64,000 bases of DNA from Spirometra erinaceieuropaei (lineage: Eukaryota; Platyhelminthes; Cestoda; Diphyllobothriidea; Diphyllobothriidae). Both the position numbers and the translations under genes were made by a program. The notes below the pieces were generated by a model. That model saw only the letters and a program-made list of their open reading frames with translations, did not search any database and had not been told where the DNA came from. The DNA lies in contig CACRXP010000007.1 of the NCBI GenBank assembly GCA_902702965.1, positions 826,646 through 890,645 on the forward strand, in the 5' to 3' direction. Of the stretch, positions 24,112 to 36,371 are shown in pieces; the first letter of the stretch is position 1, and every line of letters starts with the position of its first letter.

Positions 24112-24825
24112 GCATCTAAATTCCTGTGATTGCATATCCCAATCAAGTTTGACGACCAGCCTCTTGACATGTGACTATATGAGGATTTTTATCCCTGCAA
24201 CCACCCTACCCACGGCGTAAAGCAATGTTTCGGACAAACGCGAAAACGATACATTTTTACTCCCAATTCTAAGTGCAGTTTTCAGAACAACATTATTGAT
24301 AATTAGAGCAGTCTACTGGCTGCCACAGGGTATAATCTACCAATGCCTGGAAATTGTTTTGGCCGATGAATTTTCCAAAACCCAATTTTAAACGTTGCCG
24401 TATTTATAACGTTTTAACTTTTTAGTGGCGAAAATTCCCACGGCAGTTTTCAGAAGAATAGTTGTTTAACTTTACTGAATTGACTAGATTTTTCGCGTTT
24501 TTGACACTTCTGCTTGACTTAAAAGCGTTATTAGTAAAAATCATGACAATATTATTTTAAGTACTTCTGCGTTTTCACTTAAGTTGATAGCACTCATTAC
24601 AACTGGCTGTTCTGGTCGATGCGTTTGATCCGTCCTCCGAGATAAAGAATTTTTCATGAGTTAGATCACATACTGTGTGTGGGCCTATATCTAAAGTGAG
24701 AACAAAGTTCATCGATTTGCAGAGTTTGGAGAGTTTAGATCAAGAACCCTTAGAACGCAAACGTATTTCAAAAAAGACGCCCGGATAGGGATGTTGATTC
24801 CATTTTTCCTCACTTTACCAGATTT
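24112..24825. other. unassigned, with an E right-end trace
   Basis: Positions 24649-24676 (TTTCATGAGTTAGATCACA, then TACTGTG) resemble an E element right terminus. The rest is unassigned. Confidence 0.4.
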
Positions 24826-25330
24826 GATTAATCCATCAGATCCATTGGTGAAAAACTCGGCGGATTCGGTGAGATTTGAACCCACGACAGCAATAGCAAG
24901 GCGTGAGTACAGCCAACGCCATGACCACCTGAGGTAAGAAGCCCTACCGGAAGCCGTAAATTTAAACTCATTTGGGTCAGATGGCTGGAGCGGTGACCGT
25001 ACTCAAGCCTTAGCCTTGCTGTCGAGTTTTTGATCACACCGAGTCCGTCGCGATTTTCGCAATTGGGTCAAATGAATTATGCATATCTGTCAAAACACCA
25101 ATTAATTAAGCGAGCTCGGTAGTCATCAGGTGGATTCTGGATTGAGTGCTTAGGAAGTCCCGCTTGCGTAGTCTGTTTACTGTATCAGAAATGGTGGACT
25201 TCATACATTACAGTAGGCTGGGCGGGTAATTGGATCCAAATGTGATCAAACTCACGATCCTTGCCCTTGCTTTCGTGATTTCGAGTCGCACCGACATCGC
25301 CGGCTTCTCCACAAGTCGGTCAGAATTAAT
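24826..25330. repeat. diverged tRNA-Ser-like repeat copy
   Basis: Shares TGAAAAACTCGGCG, TAGTCATCAGGTGGATTCTG and ATCCAAATGTGATCAAACTC with the cluster at 13478-14275. The order is like the complete two-module unit, but both tRNA-like modules are eroded. Confidence 0.65.
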
Positions 25331-26765
25331 TTCCTCATTTTGTCTAGATCTTCAGTCTGGAGTTTCTGAAGAAAACAGGGGGATTGGGTCACGTTTTTAT
25401 GGGCAGAAAAAAGTTCCGTAGCGTAAAGCTACACTGGTGCGGATGGAAAGGAGGATGTTGGAAGGACACCGGCTATATAGGGCAGAACATTTCCTAATAT
25501 CTAACACCCAAAACAGCAGATCCTTTATTTGATCGTCGAACATTGCATTCGACTGACGTGACTGACAATATTAAAGTCATCAGTTGCTAATATCTAAAAT
25601 CTCCACTCGTCTGAAAACGACTTAGCGTGAGGCGGGGTATCAGACAAATAGGCGAATAGTTTACAGGGATTGGGTGACGCCTATGCGTACCACACAGGCA
25701 GTGACCCCTAAGCAAGGAGGTTGGGATCACAGAGATGTGAGGGTCATAAAGGCACCCTATGGAGGAGCCATTGCAGCTTGAGCTTCAATCCCGGTCAGAA
25801 GCGAGTTTTTCAATCACCTGACAGACTTCCAAGACAAGCTTAGCAGCATCTTGTGGCAGATGAAGGAACGTCTGCTTGTTACTGGAGAGAAAGTCCATCT
25901 CTGGATCCGAGATGAAATGACGTCAATGTGCCTTAGCCCCCCTCGTGGTATCTAAAAATCGGAGTCAATGTCGAGAGCGTGTGAGATTTGATGCAGTGGC
26001 CAGTGTAACGTGGGACTGTGCGGCTGCGACAAGGTCTCCGTCCTACACATGCCACGCATACCAACTGATGTACCAGTGAGTTAAGTAATCCCATCTTCGA
26101 GGGTAGATGAGGATGAACTTAATATACAAGGATACCTGTTACACCAAATAGGTCTGATGAACACCAACGGCCGAAATGGTCTCTGCCAGACCACAACAGA
26201 CACTTGCATAAGACACCGTGCTGGTTGAGCTGCCGGGAAAAACATTTGGCAGAGGCAAAGAGGGAAGGAAAGGAGGACTGCTTTCTTTTCAAGAAAGTCA
26301 ACACTTTTGTCTGGACTAACCACATTCATTCAGCGAAGCAGCAGAACGTCTGGGATAGAGACCTGGATATCTTCCCCCGTACCCGTTGTAATTTGGATGC
26401 TGGAGTCAATAGAGGCTTCATCGACATTCCGAGTGTGGGATTTTGACTGGCACAAGGCAACGATTAACTCGGGAGACCGCGGATGTCGATTGGACAGGGA
26501 TGGCAGAACATGCATCTCACCCTCGAGGGTTTGCTGTAGTGAAGCCGACGTAGACTTTGAGGCAGAGCAAAGTACTGCACTAGGTGAAAATAATTTTGAG
26601 TAGAATTTGATTTCGGGGAACCTTATTTTTGAAGTTACCAAAATTCTTACAGAGGGAGTAAAAAGACTACTTTATTAGAAGACCTTTGTTCTCGATAACC
26701 TCTTATCAGACCAAAACATTTTAATGGCACACGGTTCATTTCAAACACGTGCGTAGTAAGGCGGA
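25331..26765. other. unassigned interval
   Basis: No recognised gene or repeat. Frames at 26081-26641 on both strands overlap one another and have no family motifs. Confidence 0.35.
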
Positions 26766-26939
26766 TCAAGTAATCCTCATCTTTTCACATAAGTAGTAGG
26801 TGGAGAAAATGAGTCGATAGTCAGGGGCAGTCATTATTAGGTGATGATGGTTAATGTGGGCGAGGAGAGCACTGACAAGTGCGGTGTCAGGAGAGGGGGG
26901 GAGGGGTAGGAGGTCGAGGAAAATTGCATGCATTTGATA

Positions 26940-27048
26940 GGTTAACTCACTTTTGGCCGTGGCAAGACCGGCTTGCGTAACCTGACTGTGACCGCTTCTG
27001 CTGTTGCTGGTAGACAATGTCCCAGTGGCCCAAGGTAGTTTGATGGGC
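26940..27048 (-). pseudogene. Penelope-like element type II C-terminal scrap
   Basis: The minus strand reads LGHCLPATAEAVTVRLRKPV, which aligns with LGQRLLATAEAAATRLRKPI in the PLE at 58353-58800. Only the last part of the protein survives. A TAC microsatellite follows on its 5' side. Confidence 0.6.
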
Positions 27049-27070
27049 TACTACTACTACTACTACTACT
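27047..27070 (+). repeat. (TAC)n microsatellite
   Basis: Eight tandem TAC units. The poly-Ser frame is an artefact. Confidence 0.9.
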
Positions 27071-28489
27071 GCCACCACTCTCTTGAAAATACATTCCGAA
27101 AACAGGCACCAGTGAGTAGGCGGTAGTGTCTTCGAAACTTCGGCTCGGCAACGAAGTCTTTCAAACCCAGTATTCCTGCTATATATGTTAAGAGTTGTGC
27201 GTGAGAAAGACTGTCTGTTGCCATCTGGGTCAAGAGGAAAAATGGCTTTTGCTTGGAGAAGGCAGGGCCAGATCACGGGAATTACGTGAGCGGCCAACTC
27301 CAGAGCAAGGATCTTGGAAAGAGCCAGGCTCTTACGGGCTTCGAGGTCAAAAAATAAGTCAAAAAGACGGCTTATACAGACTTCTGGTGCAGAATAACTA
27401 GACCAACTTGTTGGAAATATAAAATATATCCAGAACAAACTAGATAACTTGCGGCGTTGACAACTGGGTCACCTTGCAGAAAACAGAAAGGAAACTACTT
27501 ATGCGTAAGTGGACTTCTCATGTCTGCCCAGGGACACGGTCCTTAGCGCAACGAAGAACAGTATGAAAACGCGCCTACTGTTAAGAGGAAGTCAAACTAC
27601 CTGTCCCTGGTTTAAAACCCGTGTTTCTGGACCCAGACTTCCGGAGGGTCGATTTAAGTACGTGGGTAGGTAGAAGGCTCTGACTTGAAGTCAGGCACCC
27701 TGACGTAGAGCATCCCTCTAAACACCGCAGGACGACTTGAAACGACATCGCAGGCATCGAGCACCAGGTGAAAATAATGGCATAGTTGTCTGACAAGCGC
27801 ACTTGGCGTTTACTGCACATGATGTCGGGGGGAAGAGAAGCCTGATCGAATGAAGGCGGCAGAGACAGAAAGAATTATGCGGCGGGAAGAGACACGAGGA
27901 GAAAGACATAGAATAACGGAGAGAGAAGGAGACCGTGGGAGAAGTCCGGATCGGTGTCCAGCCCTAAGACTCTCCACATACGCGTCGCGAGTACCGAGCC
28001 GGATCCAGAACACCCTTTCCCCTCAAGGGTCAACCCAGAAGGGACTGCCGTAGGCTAGTGCCAGTGGCCGGCGCACTCCACCTCACTGGAGAGAGATGTG
28101 TGCGCGTGTGACCGAGTCGGCTGCCGGCAGAACCGAAGACAGCATCCAAATAAGATGCTGTGCAGGAGGTTAGCGGGGTCTCCGTTGGCACCACGAGTGT
28201 CTGGGAAAATCAGCTGGCCAGGGGTTCGAATAATACAGACAAACAAAAGTCCAAAGGCTGAACAGTTGTGATCCGATGTAAGAACTCCGCGGATGCCCAG
28301 CAGGAGCCTTGACAGGTGGTCATTCGAGACCTCGAAAAGCCACAAAGAGTGGGGAGGTCTCACTTTGGAGGTGAAATCACTTGGTCGTTCAGTTTGCAGT
28401 CGCATGATGAACTGTTGTCCGGACCCGGTTACAATTCCAGAAGGCAGAAAGGCGCTGAAGGGAATGAGACACTGTCTGTGCCCCTAAAA
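27071..28489. other. unassigned interval
   Basis: No supported gene. The Arg/Glu-rich 67-codon plus frame at 27850-28053 could be a retroelement tail or chance. Confidence 0.35.
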
Positions 28490-28930
28490 AGGGCCACGCG
28501 GAGATGCGCTGGAACAACACAGGGGCCATATCAGAGTCTGGCAGGCGTTACTGGGAATGTTCACCCCTAATAAATGCCAACATTTGGGGTGTGACGACAC
28601 GCCCAGTCGCAGGTTCACGCTGCGCCAACTGGGATCCGAGCAGCCACCCCCCTTTTTGTTGTTGTCTAAAACCCTGGTCAAGTGTTTATTGTGGACCAGG
28701 AACGTAGTAATACGCCTAGGTGCGAGTCTGGCCGTGCCAGCCACCTGCGCCCTCTTCAACCTCCGGTCTTCTTGACTATGTCTTGACACCGAGCCCAGGT
28801 AGTGAGAAGAGAGTGTGTTGGATACAGCGAAAGTCCACTATCACTTTGAACCAACTCACGGGCAAGTAAACGTCCCCGCTGTGGAGCGCACGGTGGGCAT
28901 CATCAGCAACGGCGGTTGAACTGTCATAAT
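28490..28930 (+). repeat. D module, plus copy
   Basis: Contains TGCGCCAACTGGGATCC, GGTCAAGTGTTTATTGTGGACC and CTATCACTTTGAACC, collinear with 9640-10015. Confidence 0.7.
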
Positions 28931-30335
28931 GGCAGAGGGGCGTTGGTGCTGATGTCTCAACGCCGGCACGATTACCTTGGCGAAGAAGACCCGCTTTATA
29001 TATCGCCTACAAATATAAGTAGCGGTCCCAGGACTGCGTAGCACTTTGGAACTCCATCAGAGAATTTAATATACAAAGCCTAAAGGACGTATCAAACCTC
29101 GCAAGAAATAATTTTATCAAGAACCATTTGTCTTCAAACGCGACGTAGCCTGTGTAGACGTGCACAGATAGATGACTTGTTGCCATCCTCGAGGGTAGTT
29201 TCCGTCATGATATGCTACGAAAATTTCCACGCGAAGTCTTTTACTAGTATTCGGACGCGATTTTGACTGGTACAGAATGTGGAATAGAGTTATGTCTATA
29301 TTTTATGTTAATTTTTTTATACAGGCAGTTGGCAGATGTTTAATTTCTTGCCTAAAATAAGGCCCTGTTTCATGTCCCGCAATTTGAGTGTTCTGGCGTC
29401 TGCACCGAGCTATCACGGTCAAATGTGTTGCAAGTCTCACATGCGACAACGTACAGGTCAGCTGAAAATTTAACTACATTCATTCATCTGTGTGCACTTG
29501 ATTTTTTGCGTGACATTTTATGCATTCCAGGACAAATACCAGATGTGTCCAGTAACGGGTTTCATTTATTGGATAAGAGCTACTTTCCCCTCCCCACCTC
29601 AGTTATGGGATTGCCAGCTTTAAACAAGTGCCTCGCACGTGTACGTTAGACCCACATATTTTAACCCGAATTCTATTCTTTATACGAGTAAGTGAATCTG
29701 GACTTTTCCTAAGGAACTTACATCTATGTCAGGTAAACAATTTTAAATTTGATTTTCTTTGCTTTTATCCCTGAAACCCCCGAGGATCTTTTCCTGCTGT
29801 AATTATTAAACCCACAGGTAAAATCTGACCATTCATCCTGACGTAGAGTGCGGAGGAAGCTCGGGAGAAAGCAACAATTATACAAAGAGCAAACTGTTGA
29901 CCTTGATGAATAAGGGTAGGGTCCTGCAACAACTCATTTTATGACCGACTTAGTAATTTAAACCGCCACAACTTCCTCTGTGTGAGGTTGTTTATTCAGA
30001 AAAAAATCTAGCTTCGAAATGGCCGAGGAGCAGGTGCTCTGTCTAAACTCGCGTCAAGAACTCCCTAAAGTTCCCTTTGCATTTCAAGCGCTCAGATTTA
30101 ATCCCCCCGACCCTCGTCGCTAGGTTCCATATTCGTTTTGTGCCAACTCCTTTAAAAACGAACGGCCCGACATGATATGCTATTAATTTCATATAAGGGG
30201 AATGACAGCAGCCTACGAGACAAGTTTTGTCAGCGCGGAAATCGCCCGGCTGACAGCTAAGCGAGAGTACGCCGCGCACGAGGTCTACTTTGCAGGCAGG
30301 CATGCAACTAGTATGTCAGCTGTTGTCTGCCTACA
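28931..30335. other. unassigned interval upstream of the host gene candidate
   Basis: No gene or repeat recognised. The 86-codon minus frame at 30043-30303 has no domain I know. Confidence 0.35.
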
Positions 30336-30339
30336 GCCG

Positions 30340-30425
30340 CTCTGGCCAATGAGATACGAACCGCCGGCCAACCAATGAGAACAGGCAGGCGACAGGGGGC
30401 GGCAGTGGCCGACAGCCAGCGAAGT
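30340..30425 (+). promoter_or_regulatory. putative CCAAT/GC-box promoter
   Basis: Two direct CCAATGAGA motifs (30346 and 30372) are followed by GGGGGCGGC (30395-30403). These are standard activator sites of TATA-less GC-rich animal promoters. They lie 130-210 bp before the first ATG of the 305-codon frame. Confidence 0.5.
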
Positions 30426-30556
30426 GAGCGTTAGTTGCACGCGTACCCGCTCGCTGCCCAGGTCTCCAGACGGGCCGGTCTTTGTTGGAGGCTGTTTCCG
30501 CGGCCACAGCTACTAATACAGGATTATATTCGCCGGACAAATTCTCAAGTGCTGCT

Positions 30557-31474
30557 ATGGCCTTCACAATGCGCGACTTCAGATCACTCGGTCCGCCAGT
30601 CCCCAGTCGACGTTGCTCCAGTGGAAACGCCGGCGGCAACTGTGACACAGACGAGGACGCCTGTCCACCGGAGCCCCTGTTGCCCTACCGCAATTCCACA
30701 ACGCCGCAAAACCTCACCGCTCGTCTGAAGAAATCGGAAACTCTGCCTTCTGAGGGTTGGCAGACGGTTCAGTGGTTGAGGCGGAAACCCAGCGGGTGCA
30801 GTCTCCGACCCAGTGAGGTGTCGACCTTGGTGCAGAAGGACCCTCGCGGGTGCGATCGCGAGGTGAACCGCCAAGCACAACAACCCTCCCCGCCGTCAGG
30901 GCCACTTGAACCACCCAAACCTATGGCCCGCTTGGCATACCTGAAGATAGAGGACCCCAAGCTGGTGGCGGGCTTGAATTACACCAGCCTGCCACCGCCA
31001 CTGCCCCCGAAGAGAACCTCATCTCGGCCGGCGGAATACCACTGTCTCACTGAGGACTCCCCTCCTTTGCGGGTCGTCCAGAGGCCAGCGGCCCACGAGC
31101 TGGACGGTTGTGTGATGCGAGACCCGCGACAGCGCGGCAGCAGCTCGACTACGTCAAACACCCCCGTGAACGAGTCTGACTGCAGTTCCGACTCCTCCTC
31201 ATCTAACGACACTGATCTATCCGCTGCCCTACAGAAGATCAGTCTTCGCTTAAACCAACTGCAGGTGGAGAAGAGTCCGGTCTTGGGTCACTACTCGGCC
31301 CTCTATCGATTAGATGAGACCGCCTGGCGAAATCAGAATTCCTCCACCGCCGCCGCTGCCAATCCCCAGTCTTGGACCAGTGCCTCCCCTCACGGGACAC
31401 CGCCGTACCTGCCGCGTCTACATACCGTAAACTCTCGTCCTCGTCGTTGCGCTTACATGAATCTGAGCGGATGA
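30557..31474 (+). CDS. proline/serine-rich hypothetical protein (host gene candidate)
   Basis: This is the only long frame in the window that does not look like a mobile element. The frame is open from 30428. The first ATG is 30557 (MAFTMRDF), giving 305 residues to TGA at 31474. I do not recognise the family. Visible features are a proline-rich centre with PPPLPPKR near residue 150 (a class II SH3-binding form, PxxPxR), a Ser/Asp-rich stretch near residues 195-222, then LSAALQKISLRLNQLQVE, a likely amphipathic helix. It is probably an intracellular adaptor-like or disordered protein; there is no signal peptide or membrane segment. It sits downstream of CCAAT and GC boxes. It could be a single-exon gene or a first exon whose true 3' end differs; no AATAAA follows closely. 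An acceptor-like CTGCCCAG ends at 30461, so an upstream exon is also possible. Confidence 0.5.
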   Translation: MAFTMRDFRSLGPPVPSRRCSSGNAGGNCDTDEDACPPEPLLPYRNSTTPQNLTARLKKSETLPSEGWQTVQWLRRKPSGCSLRPSEVSTLVQKDPRGCDREVNRQAQQPSPPSGPLEPPKPMARLAYLKIEDPKLVAGLNYTSLPPPLPPKRTSSRPAEYHCLTEDSPPLRVVQRPAAHELDGCVMRDPRQRGSSSTTSNTPVNESDCSSDSSSSNDTDLSAALQKISLRLNQLQVEKSPVLGHYSALYRLDETAWRNQNSSTAAAANPQSWTSASPHGTPPYLPRLHTVNSRPRRCAYMNLSG

Positions 31475-32955
31475 ATGACTCTACCAGGAGGTGCGGCTAT
31501 CCTTCACGCCTACATTTTACACGATTACGCTACCGCCCTCACGTGTCGGCGACCGGTAACGATAAGGGCGCTTTTGAGATTAACAGGACCCTGTACAGCT
31601 GACGGCCTAGCGGACATAATCAAACCGACCGTATTTTTTTTCTTGTAAACGATATTACTATACTAATTTATTCCGCTTCACGGTAGTCCTCCTTTTATTA
31701 ATCATACTTTTATAATTTTCTAACCTACCTATGTATGACAGTTAATTTGCCCCATAAAGTTCCTCCCCGCGTTATGGAAGTCTGAGTAACTTAGGTCACG
31801 ACAGATCACGTGCAATCTTGTACATGGGGATACCGTTATTCTGAACTGAAACCCCTTTGTTAGAGATGGTTTCGGCTGGACAGCCAAACAGCTCTTGAAG
31901 TCGTTTGACAGAACACAGGCTGACACCAAGCAGCCTTCTGCGATTGGAGACTGTTTTCATGCTTCGAATAGATGAGAACCGTGGTCATGGGTGGTTGTTT
32001 TTGAACTGAAAGCCTCTCTGTGAGTACATGTAAATCGTTTTTGAATGTAGATTTCCAGGGTAATAGAACTTATTGTGGAACATTAGTGTCTCAAAAAGGA
32101 GAGACATGCACTCAGTAAGCAAGCGTCGTTTGCTCGCCTGTGGATATAATGAGAAGTGGATCTTCAATGCCTTGTATTCTCCATCGAAGACGTAACGAAA
32201 TGTCCAAAAGAATACAAGCATTAAGTTTAACCATTTATATTTGTACATAATCTTAGTACTTGCATAGATCTAATATATGGTCAGCATTCGGAAGCCTGCG
32301 TGGTAGACCTGTCGAAAATTGCGATGTACAGTACTCCTGTTAGACATTCATGTGTTCAGAAAAGCTGAGCACTAGAATTAACTGCCAATTAGAACGGAAT
32401 ACTCATATTCATCTCCTTGCATAATTGATCCGTTTTTCCACGGCATAAGCATTAGCGAACTTGACTACTATTAACGGAGTCTATTCGAATGCAAACTACC
32501 TTATTTTGTTGATTTCAATTAAGTGAAAGGCTAAGGAACCGTTCTTGAGCAAAAAAGACGCTCACCTTCTTCAAAGTGCGCGGAAGAACATCTGTTTCAA
32601 AAGCCCTGCCAAACTGCCTTCCGCCAACTGCATAACTTTGGTACTCATACCGACGCATTTGCAGCAATTGGGCCTGAGGTGTTTCATTGCAGAGCTCGTA
32701 AGCTCAGGCTACTATCGGAAGAAGGCTAGCATAAAACAACATGCCGACTCTGAACAACGGTCTGATTTGCTAAAACAGAAGGATTTCGGTCATGATAGAA
32801 TTGTTCTCTCCAGAGATTTGCCTAAGGCGCTTGGTCAGCGATTGGAAGCCGCTGGAATTTTAGTCATATTCTCCAAGCTGCACCCTAGACAACCCGCGCG
32901 TGTTGTGACTCCCCGCGGGGAGGATGGGTGCTTAACACTCAAGTACGCTGCATGT
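31475..32955. other. 3' flank of host gene candidate, unassigned
   Basis: An AT-rich stretch follows the stop; no AATAAA is seen before about 31900. The 176-codon frame at 32545-33075 runs into a SINE and shows no domain, so I do not call it. Confidence 0.35.
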
Positions 32956-32957
32956 CT

Positions 32958-33125
32958 TGCCGTGATGGCATTATTGACAAAGACGAGGGAGACTGGAACG
33001 GCCGTTTCTGTCCTACTAGCCATCATCAGCCAGCCATACTCAACCCCGAGGCTCGAACTTGTGACCTGTTGGTGAGAGGTTTAACGCCCTAACCATTGAG
33101 CCACGGGCTCGTTGTCCTGTCGGTT
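32958..33125 (-). repeat. SINE A
   Basis: Minus-strand copy: the body (GACAAAGACGAGGGAGACTG, AGCCATCATCAGCCAGCCAT) is followed by B box CGAACTTGTGACCTG and the A-box region TTGAGCCACGGGCTCG. Confidence 0.85.
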
Positions 33126-33154
33126 GCGATCGACTATATTAACAACGGTAGAGG

Positions 33155-33310
33155 GGCCATCCCAGTCTCCCTTGTCTTTGTCGGTAATGCCATTCTGCCC
33201 GTATCATGCACCGCTGTGTCGCTGCTGGCGGGGCCCGAGAGAGGGAGAGAGAGTCCCAAGGCACAACGGGACGAGTCAGTTCCGTAACGCGATCGCTGCT
33301 CACCCCTCTA
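33155..33310 (+). repeat. SINE A 3' half with tail
   Basis: Body end (CCAGTCTCCCTTGTCTTTG) followed by the SINE A tail: TGCACCGCTGTGTCGCTG, AAGGCACAACGGGACGAG and a GATCGCTGCTCAC-like end. It is tail-to-head with the previous SINE. Confidence 0.8.
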
Positions 33311-34630
33311 CCAATGTCTTGCCATCTCCGGGAGCATATCGAACGTACCAACTGTGACCTTCAGGGGATGTTGTCCTGCTCACCCACTGGTCGAACGAAC
33401 GGCTGTACATAAGGTCGGATAAACGATGCCTTCCTCATAAAGAAACCTCGAATACTTCGTTACGGAAGTTCCGAATCTTTATTCCCTCCCAAAACTGTGT
33501 TTCGTGTTCCTAATTTGATCCACTGACATTTCGTTGACAACTTAAGAATGCTGTCCTCGGTTTCCGAAATTCAAATATCAGGCCGCACTCCTTACTTGAA
33601 ATGGACAACCTACACAGATGCTCATTAACTGAGCCATTTCACTATGCTTTTCAATTAACGGTATTATATAAAAAACACTGGGATGCGAGAAAGTTTGAAG
33701 CTTAACTTTAATGCACATATTACACAAGGAAGTGTTACTTTTTCTTTAGAAAATTTAAAGGTTTCCTATGTAGGGGTCATTACTTAAGCAGTAAACACGT
33801 CCTCCCGTTTTCATAGTGAAAATTCGCGTCTGAACGCGTCGTGTTCGCTTCTTTGTGGAACTTCTGCAACGCCTATATTTAGAAAATCTAATCTGCGTTC
33901 TCTCTAAGCTTCCAACTTCCTGTCCGCATCCTCTCGGGGAGCAAGTTCCTGCCTTTTTTGCCTGTTGTCATGACAAGACTTCCTAAAAATCTTAAAACTA
34001 CCAGCTGACCAGAGTCCGCGCCTGTCGCAGGAGACGTGACATTCTACTGATGAATCAGCCAATAAGCACACTGGCCTACTGTTTGTTCATCGGGGGGTGC
34101 GAACGCAAATCAGTAGTGCAGTTGAATGTCATTTGCGTCGGTGATGAGTTAGATACTAGGGTGCACCTCTACCCTTTGAGATGGGCGCGTGCGCGAACCC
34201 AAAAATTTGATAAAATAAAGAATTATTTCTAGACATCCACTTCCATCCTCTTATTCTAAGCATTAGGTAACGACCTTTTCCGATTTTTCTGAATAGCGCT
34301 TTTTTCTGTGGCTCAGTGGAACGGAATTTTACCAAAGTTAAACAAGTGTGTCACGAATGTTAATCTGTGCGTATTATAAAGATTCAGTAGCCAGAGAGAC
34401 TTTTGAAAAATGTAAGGGCCAGTGGAATAGCAAGTATTGTACGACACATAAGTAGCAACGACCTAGCTGTCAGAAGCATCACATTAATAAAAAAAAACTT
34501 GTCACAGTAATATCTTTTGAGTTATCTGCGAAATTTTTAGCCTCATGTGCATTTAGGAGGAAAGGGTAGGACAATCCCTAGGAATCGTCTTGTCTTCTTC
34601 CCTCTCTCCACATGGGGTCAGAATTTTCGT
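33311..34630. other. unassigned interval
   Basis: No gene recognised. Confidence 0.4.
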
Positions 34631-34692
34631 CTATATATATATATATATATACGGGATGAGCGTGTCCCGTAATTTGACCAGTGAGCGCTATG

Positions 34693-34729
<37 letters not shown>

Positions 34730-34790
34730 GGTAGGGGCGCTCACCGATCGTTCCTACGGAACTCACTCGTTCCGTTGTGCCTTATGTATA
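34631..34790. repeat. TA microsatellites with SINE A tails
   Basis: Two (TA)n runs (34631-34650, 34695-34727) border SINE A tail remnants: GAGCGTGTCCCGTAATTTG, and the inverted GGCGCTCACCGATCG with ACTCACTCGTTCCG. The SINE tails abut the TA runs directly. Confidence 0.8.
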
Positions 34791-34859
34791 TATATGTTTA
34801 TTGGAACGCAGGCATTTGAAATCAAATACGTTCGTTAGGAAAGAGAGAAAACTTTATTG

Positions 34860-34905
34860 AGTAAATTTTCGACGTCGGTTCCCCGTGTCGTCGTCAGACT
34901 AGAGT
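34860..34905 (-). ncRNA. hammerhead-like PLE tail, atypical
   Basis: The minus strand has CTGACGA, then CGACACGGGGAACCGACGTC, then GAAA, followed by ACTCAATAAAG. The spacing fits a PLE hammerhead tail, but stem II pairing next to GAAA is poor. It lies just downstream of the PLE at 34985-36020. Confidence 0.35.
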
Positions 34906-34984
34906 AAATGTGCAGAAAACAATTAAAATTTCAAACGGGCTACAAAATCAATACTCATTCGGTGCCTCAGCCAGTGAGCCGCCC

Positions 34985-36020
34985 TCGTATGCGTCAGTCC
35001 GTATTGATCGGTTTTCGTCTCTTCCACTTTTTTCTGAGATTTTTGTACGTGGCATCTAACTCGATATGCCTGTTGATGCATGACTCATCGGAGTGCATGG
35101 CTTCAAGAAACTCTCGGTCTTTTTTAGGTGGGCAAACTCCGACGATGCGAGTTTTGTCCCATGCGAAAGTGTGCCCAGTATAAAGGGTGTGCATGGCCAT
35201 TTGAGACAAGTGGTCTCGCCTCTTGACTGCAAGTTGATGTTCGTGGATGCGAGTAGAGGCAAATTTTCCCGTTTGGCCACAATATACGGCATCACAGGCA
35301 TCGCATGGGATCTTATAGACGACTTCTTTTCTATCGAGATAGCCAACCCTATCCTTAGGGTGTACAAGCTGGGTGCGTAAAGTCGGCTTGTGCGCCACTT
35401 TTATCTGGTGTTTCCTCAAGTGTCTTCCAACAAGTTCAGACACATTCCTGATGTAAGGAAGGATTCGCCAAGTGTTTGTTTTGGGCGCGTGATTGGAACT
35501 ATCTAGTTCCTTCGGTTTTACCTCTGGTTGTCTAATGCATCGACGTACGAAATCTCTAGGGTAACCGTTCTGGGAAAATAATTAAAATAGGTAGTTTAGT
35601 TCAACTTTGTAACTTCCTTCATCAGAGCAATGTGTTCTTGCTCGATGTATCAGACTTTTGACAGTACTCCTCTTGTGAAAGATCGGACTGTTGCTCTTAT
35701 AGTGTAGAATTATTTCCGCATATGTTTCTTTGCGGTAAACGGACGTGTTTAATGTTCCGTCATTCTTACGCTGTACGAGAACATCCAGAAATGGGAGTTT
35801 ATTGTCAAGTTCTTTTTCCAACGTGAATTTAATTCCCGGAATGGTTTAATTGATTGTGTTGTGGAGCATTTCTAGTTGATCCGTTTTTACGACGACAAAC
35901 GTGTCGTCTACATATCGTACCCATAACTTAGGGTTAACTAGTGGAAGAGCTACCGATTCCAATTTCTACATTGTCACCTCGGCAAGAAATCCAGATATGG
36001 GTGATCCCATTGTATATGCT
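34985..36020 (-). pseudogene. Penelope-like element, RT 3' part plus GIY-YIG
   Basis: From the 5' side (minus strand): MGSPISGFLAEVTM (RT motif B), WVRYVDDTFVVVK (catalytic YVDD), KLPFLDVLVQRKNDGTLNTS, NGYPRDFVRRCIRQPE, TWRILPYIRNVSE, KVAHKPTLRTQLVHPKDR. The GIY-YIG domain follows (VVYKIPCDACDAVYCGQTGK, STRIHEHQLAVKRRD, GHTFAWDKTRIVGVC, INRHIELDATYKNL). Stops occur near 35975, 35850 and at 35582. It is 5'-truncated at 36020 against a SINE B copy. The nuclease sequence marks a third PLE subfamily in this window. Confidence 0.9.
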
Positions 36021-36330
36021 TGGCTGAATGAAGGCACAATAAGCCCGAAACAGTACTGTATCAATCTAACCGCATTCTCTGTCGTCCCTCCTGGCTGCTA
36101 TTATGACTTGGCCGACTTCGGCCTGATAATTGGTTGCCTGTTCGTGACCTTTGCCACCCATACAGAGTTTGTTTGCTTCGTGAAGCCAATAGATCGGCGT
36201 GCGTCCATAGCTGATTAAATAAATACCCGATCTGCAGCGACAGTGAATGACAGGTGGCGAGGCACTGATGAACTTCGATCTGATGAAGTGCTTATGACCC
36301 ATCTGGTAGACCCAGGCGTGGATCAACTGC
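36021..36330 (-). repeat. SINE B, copy 1
   Basis: On the minus strand: GGGTCTACCAGATGGGTCAT, CTGTCGCTGCAGATCGGG, GGCCGAAGTCGGCCAAGTCA, GGGACGACAG and TTCATTCAGCC. The same order occurs at 62690-62900. The AAGTCGGGCAAG and GACGACAG blocks occur at 43345-43450 and 44957-45060. Confidence 0.75.
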
Positions 36331-36371
36331 GCCAGGTGCGTCTGTGCGCATGTTTGTGTTTCTGGTCCCAG

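Noticed and set aside
30584..31212. minus-strand frames opposite the host gene candidate
   Set aside because: GC-rich DNA leaves antisense frames open; the promoter motifs and longest frame favour the plus strand.
32545..33075. 176-codon plus frame as a gene
   Set aside because: It runs through an antisense SINE A at its 3' end and shows no domain. Start and stop look fortuitous.
34590..34838. Tyr-Ile repeat protein
   Set aside because: It is a translation of TA microsatellites.
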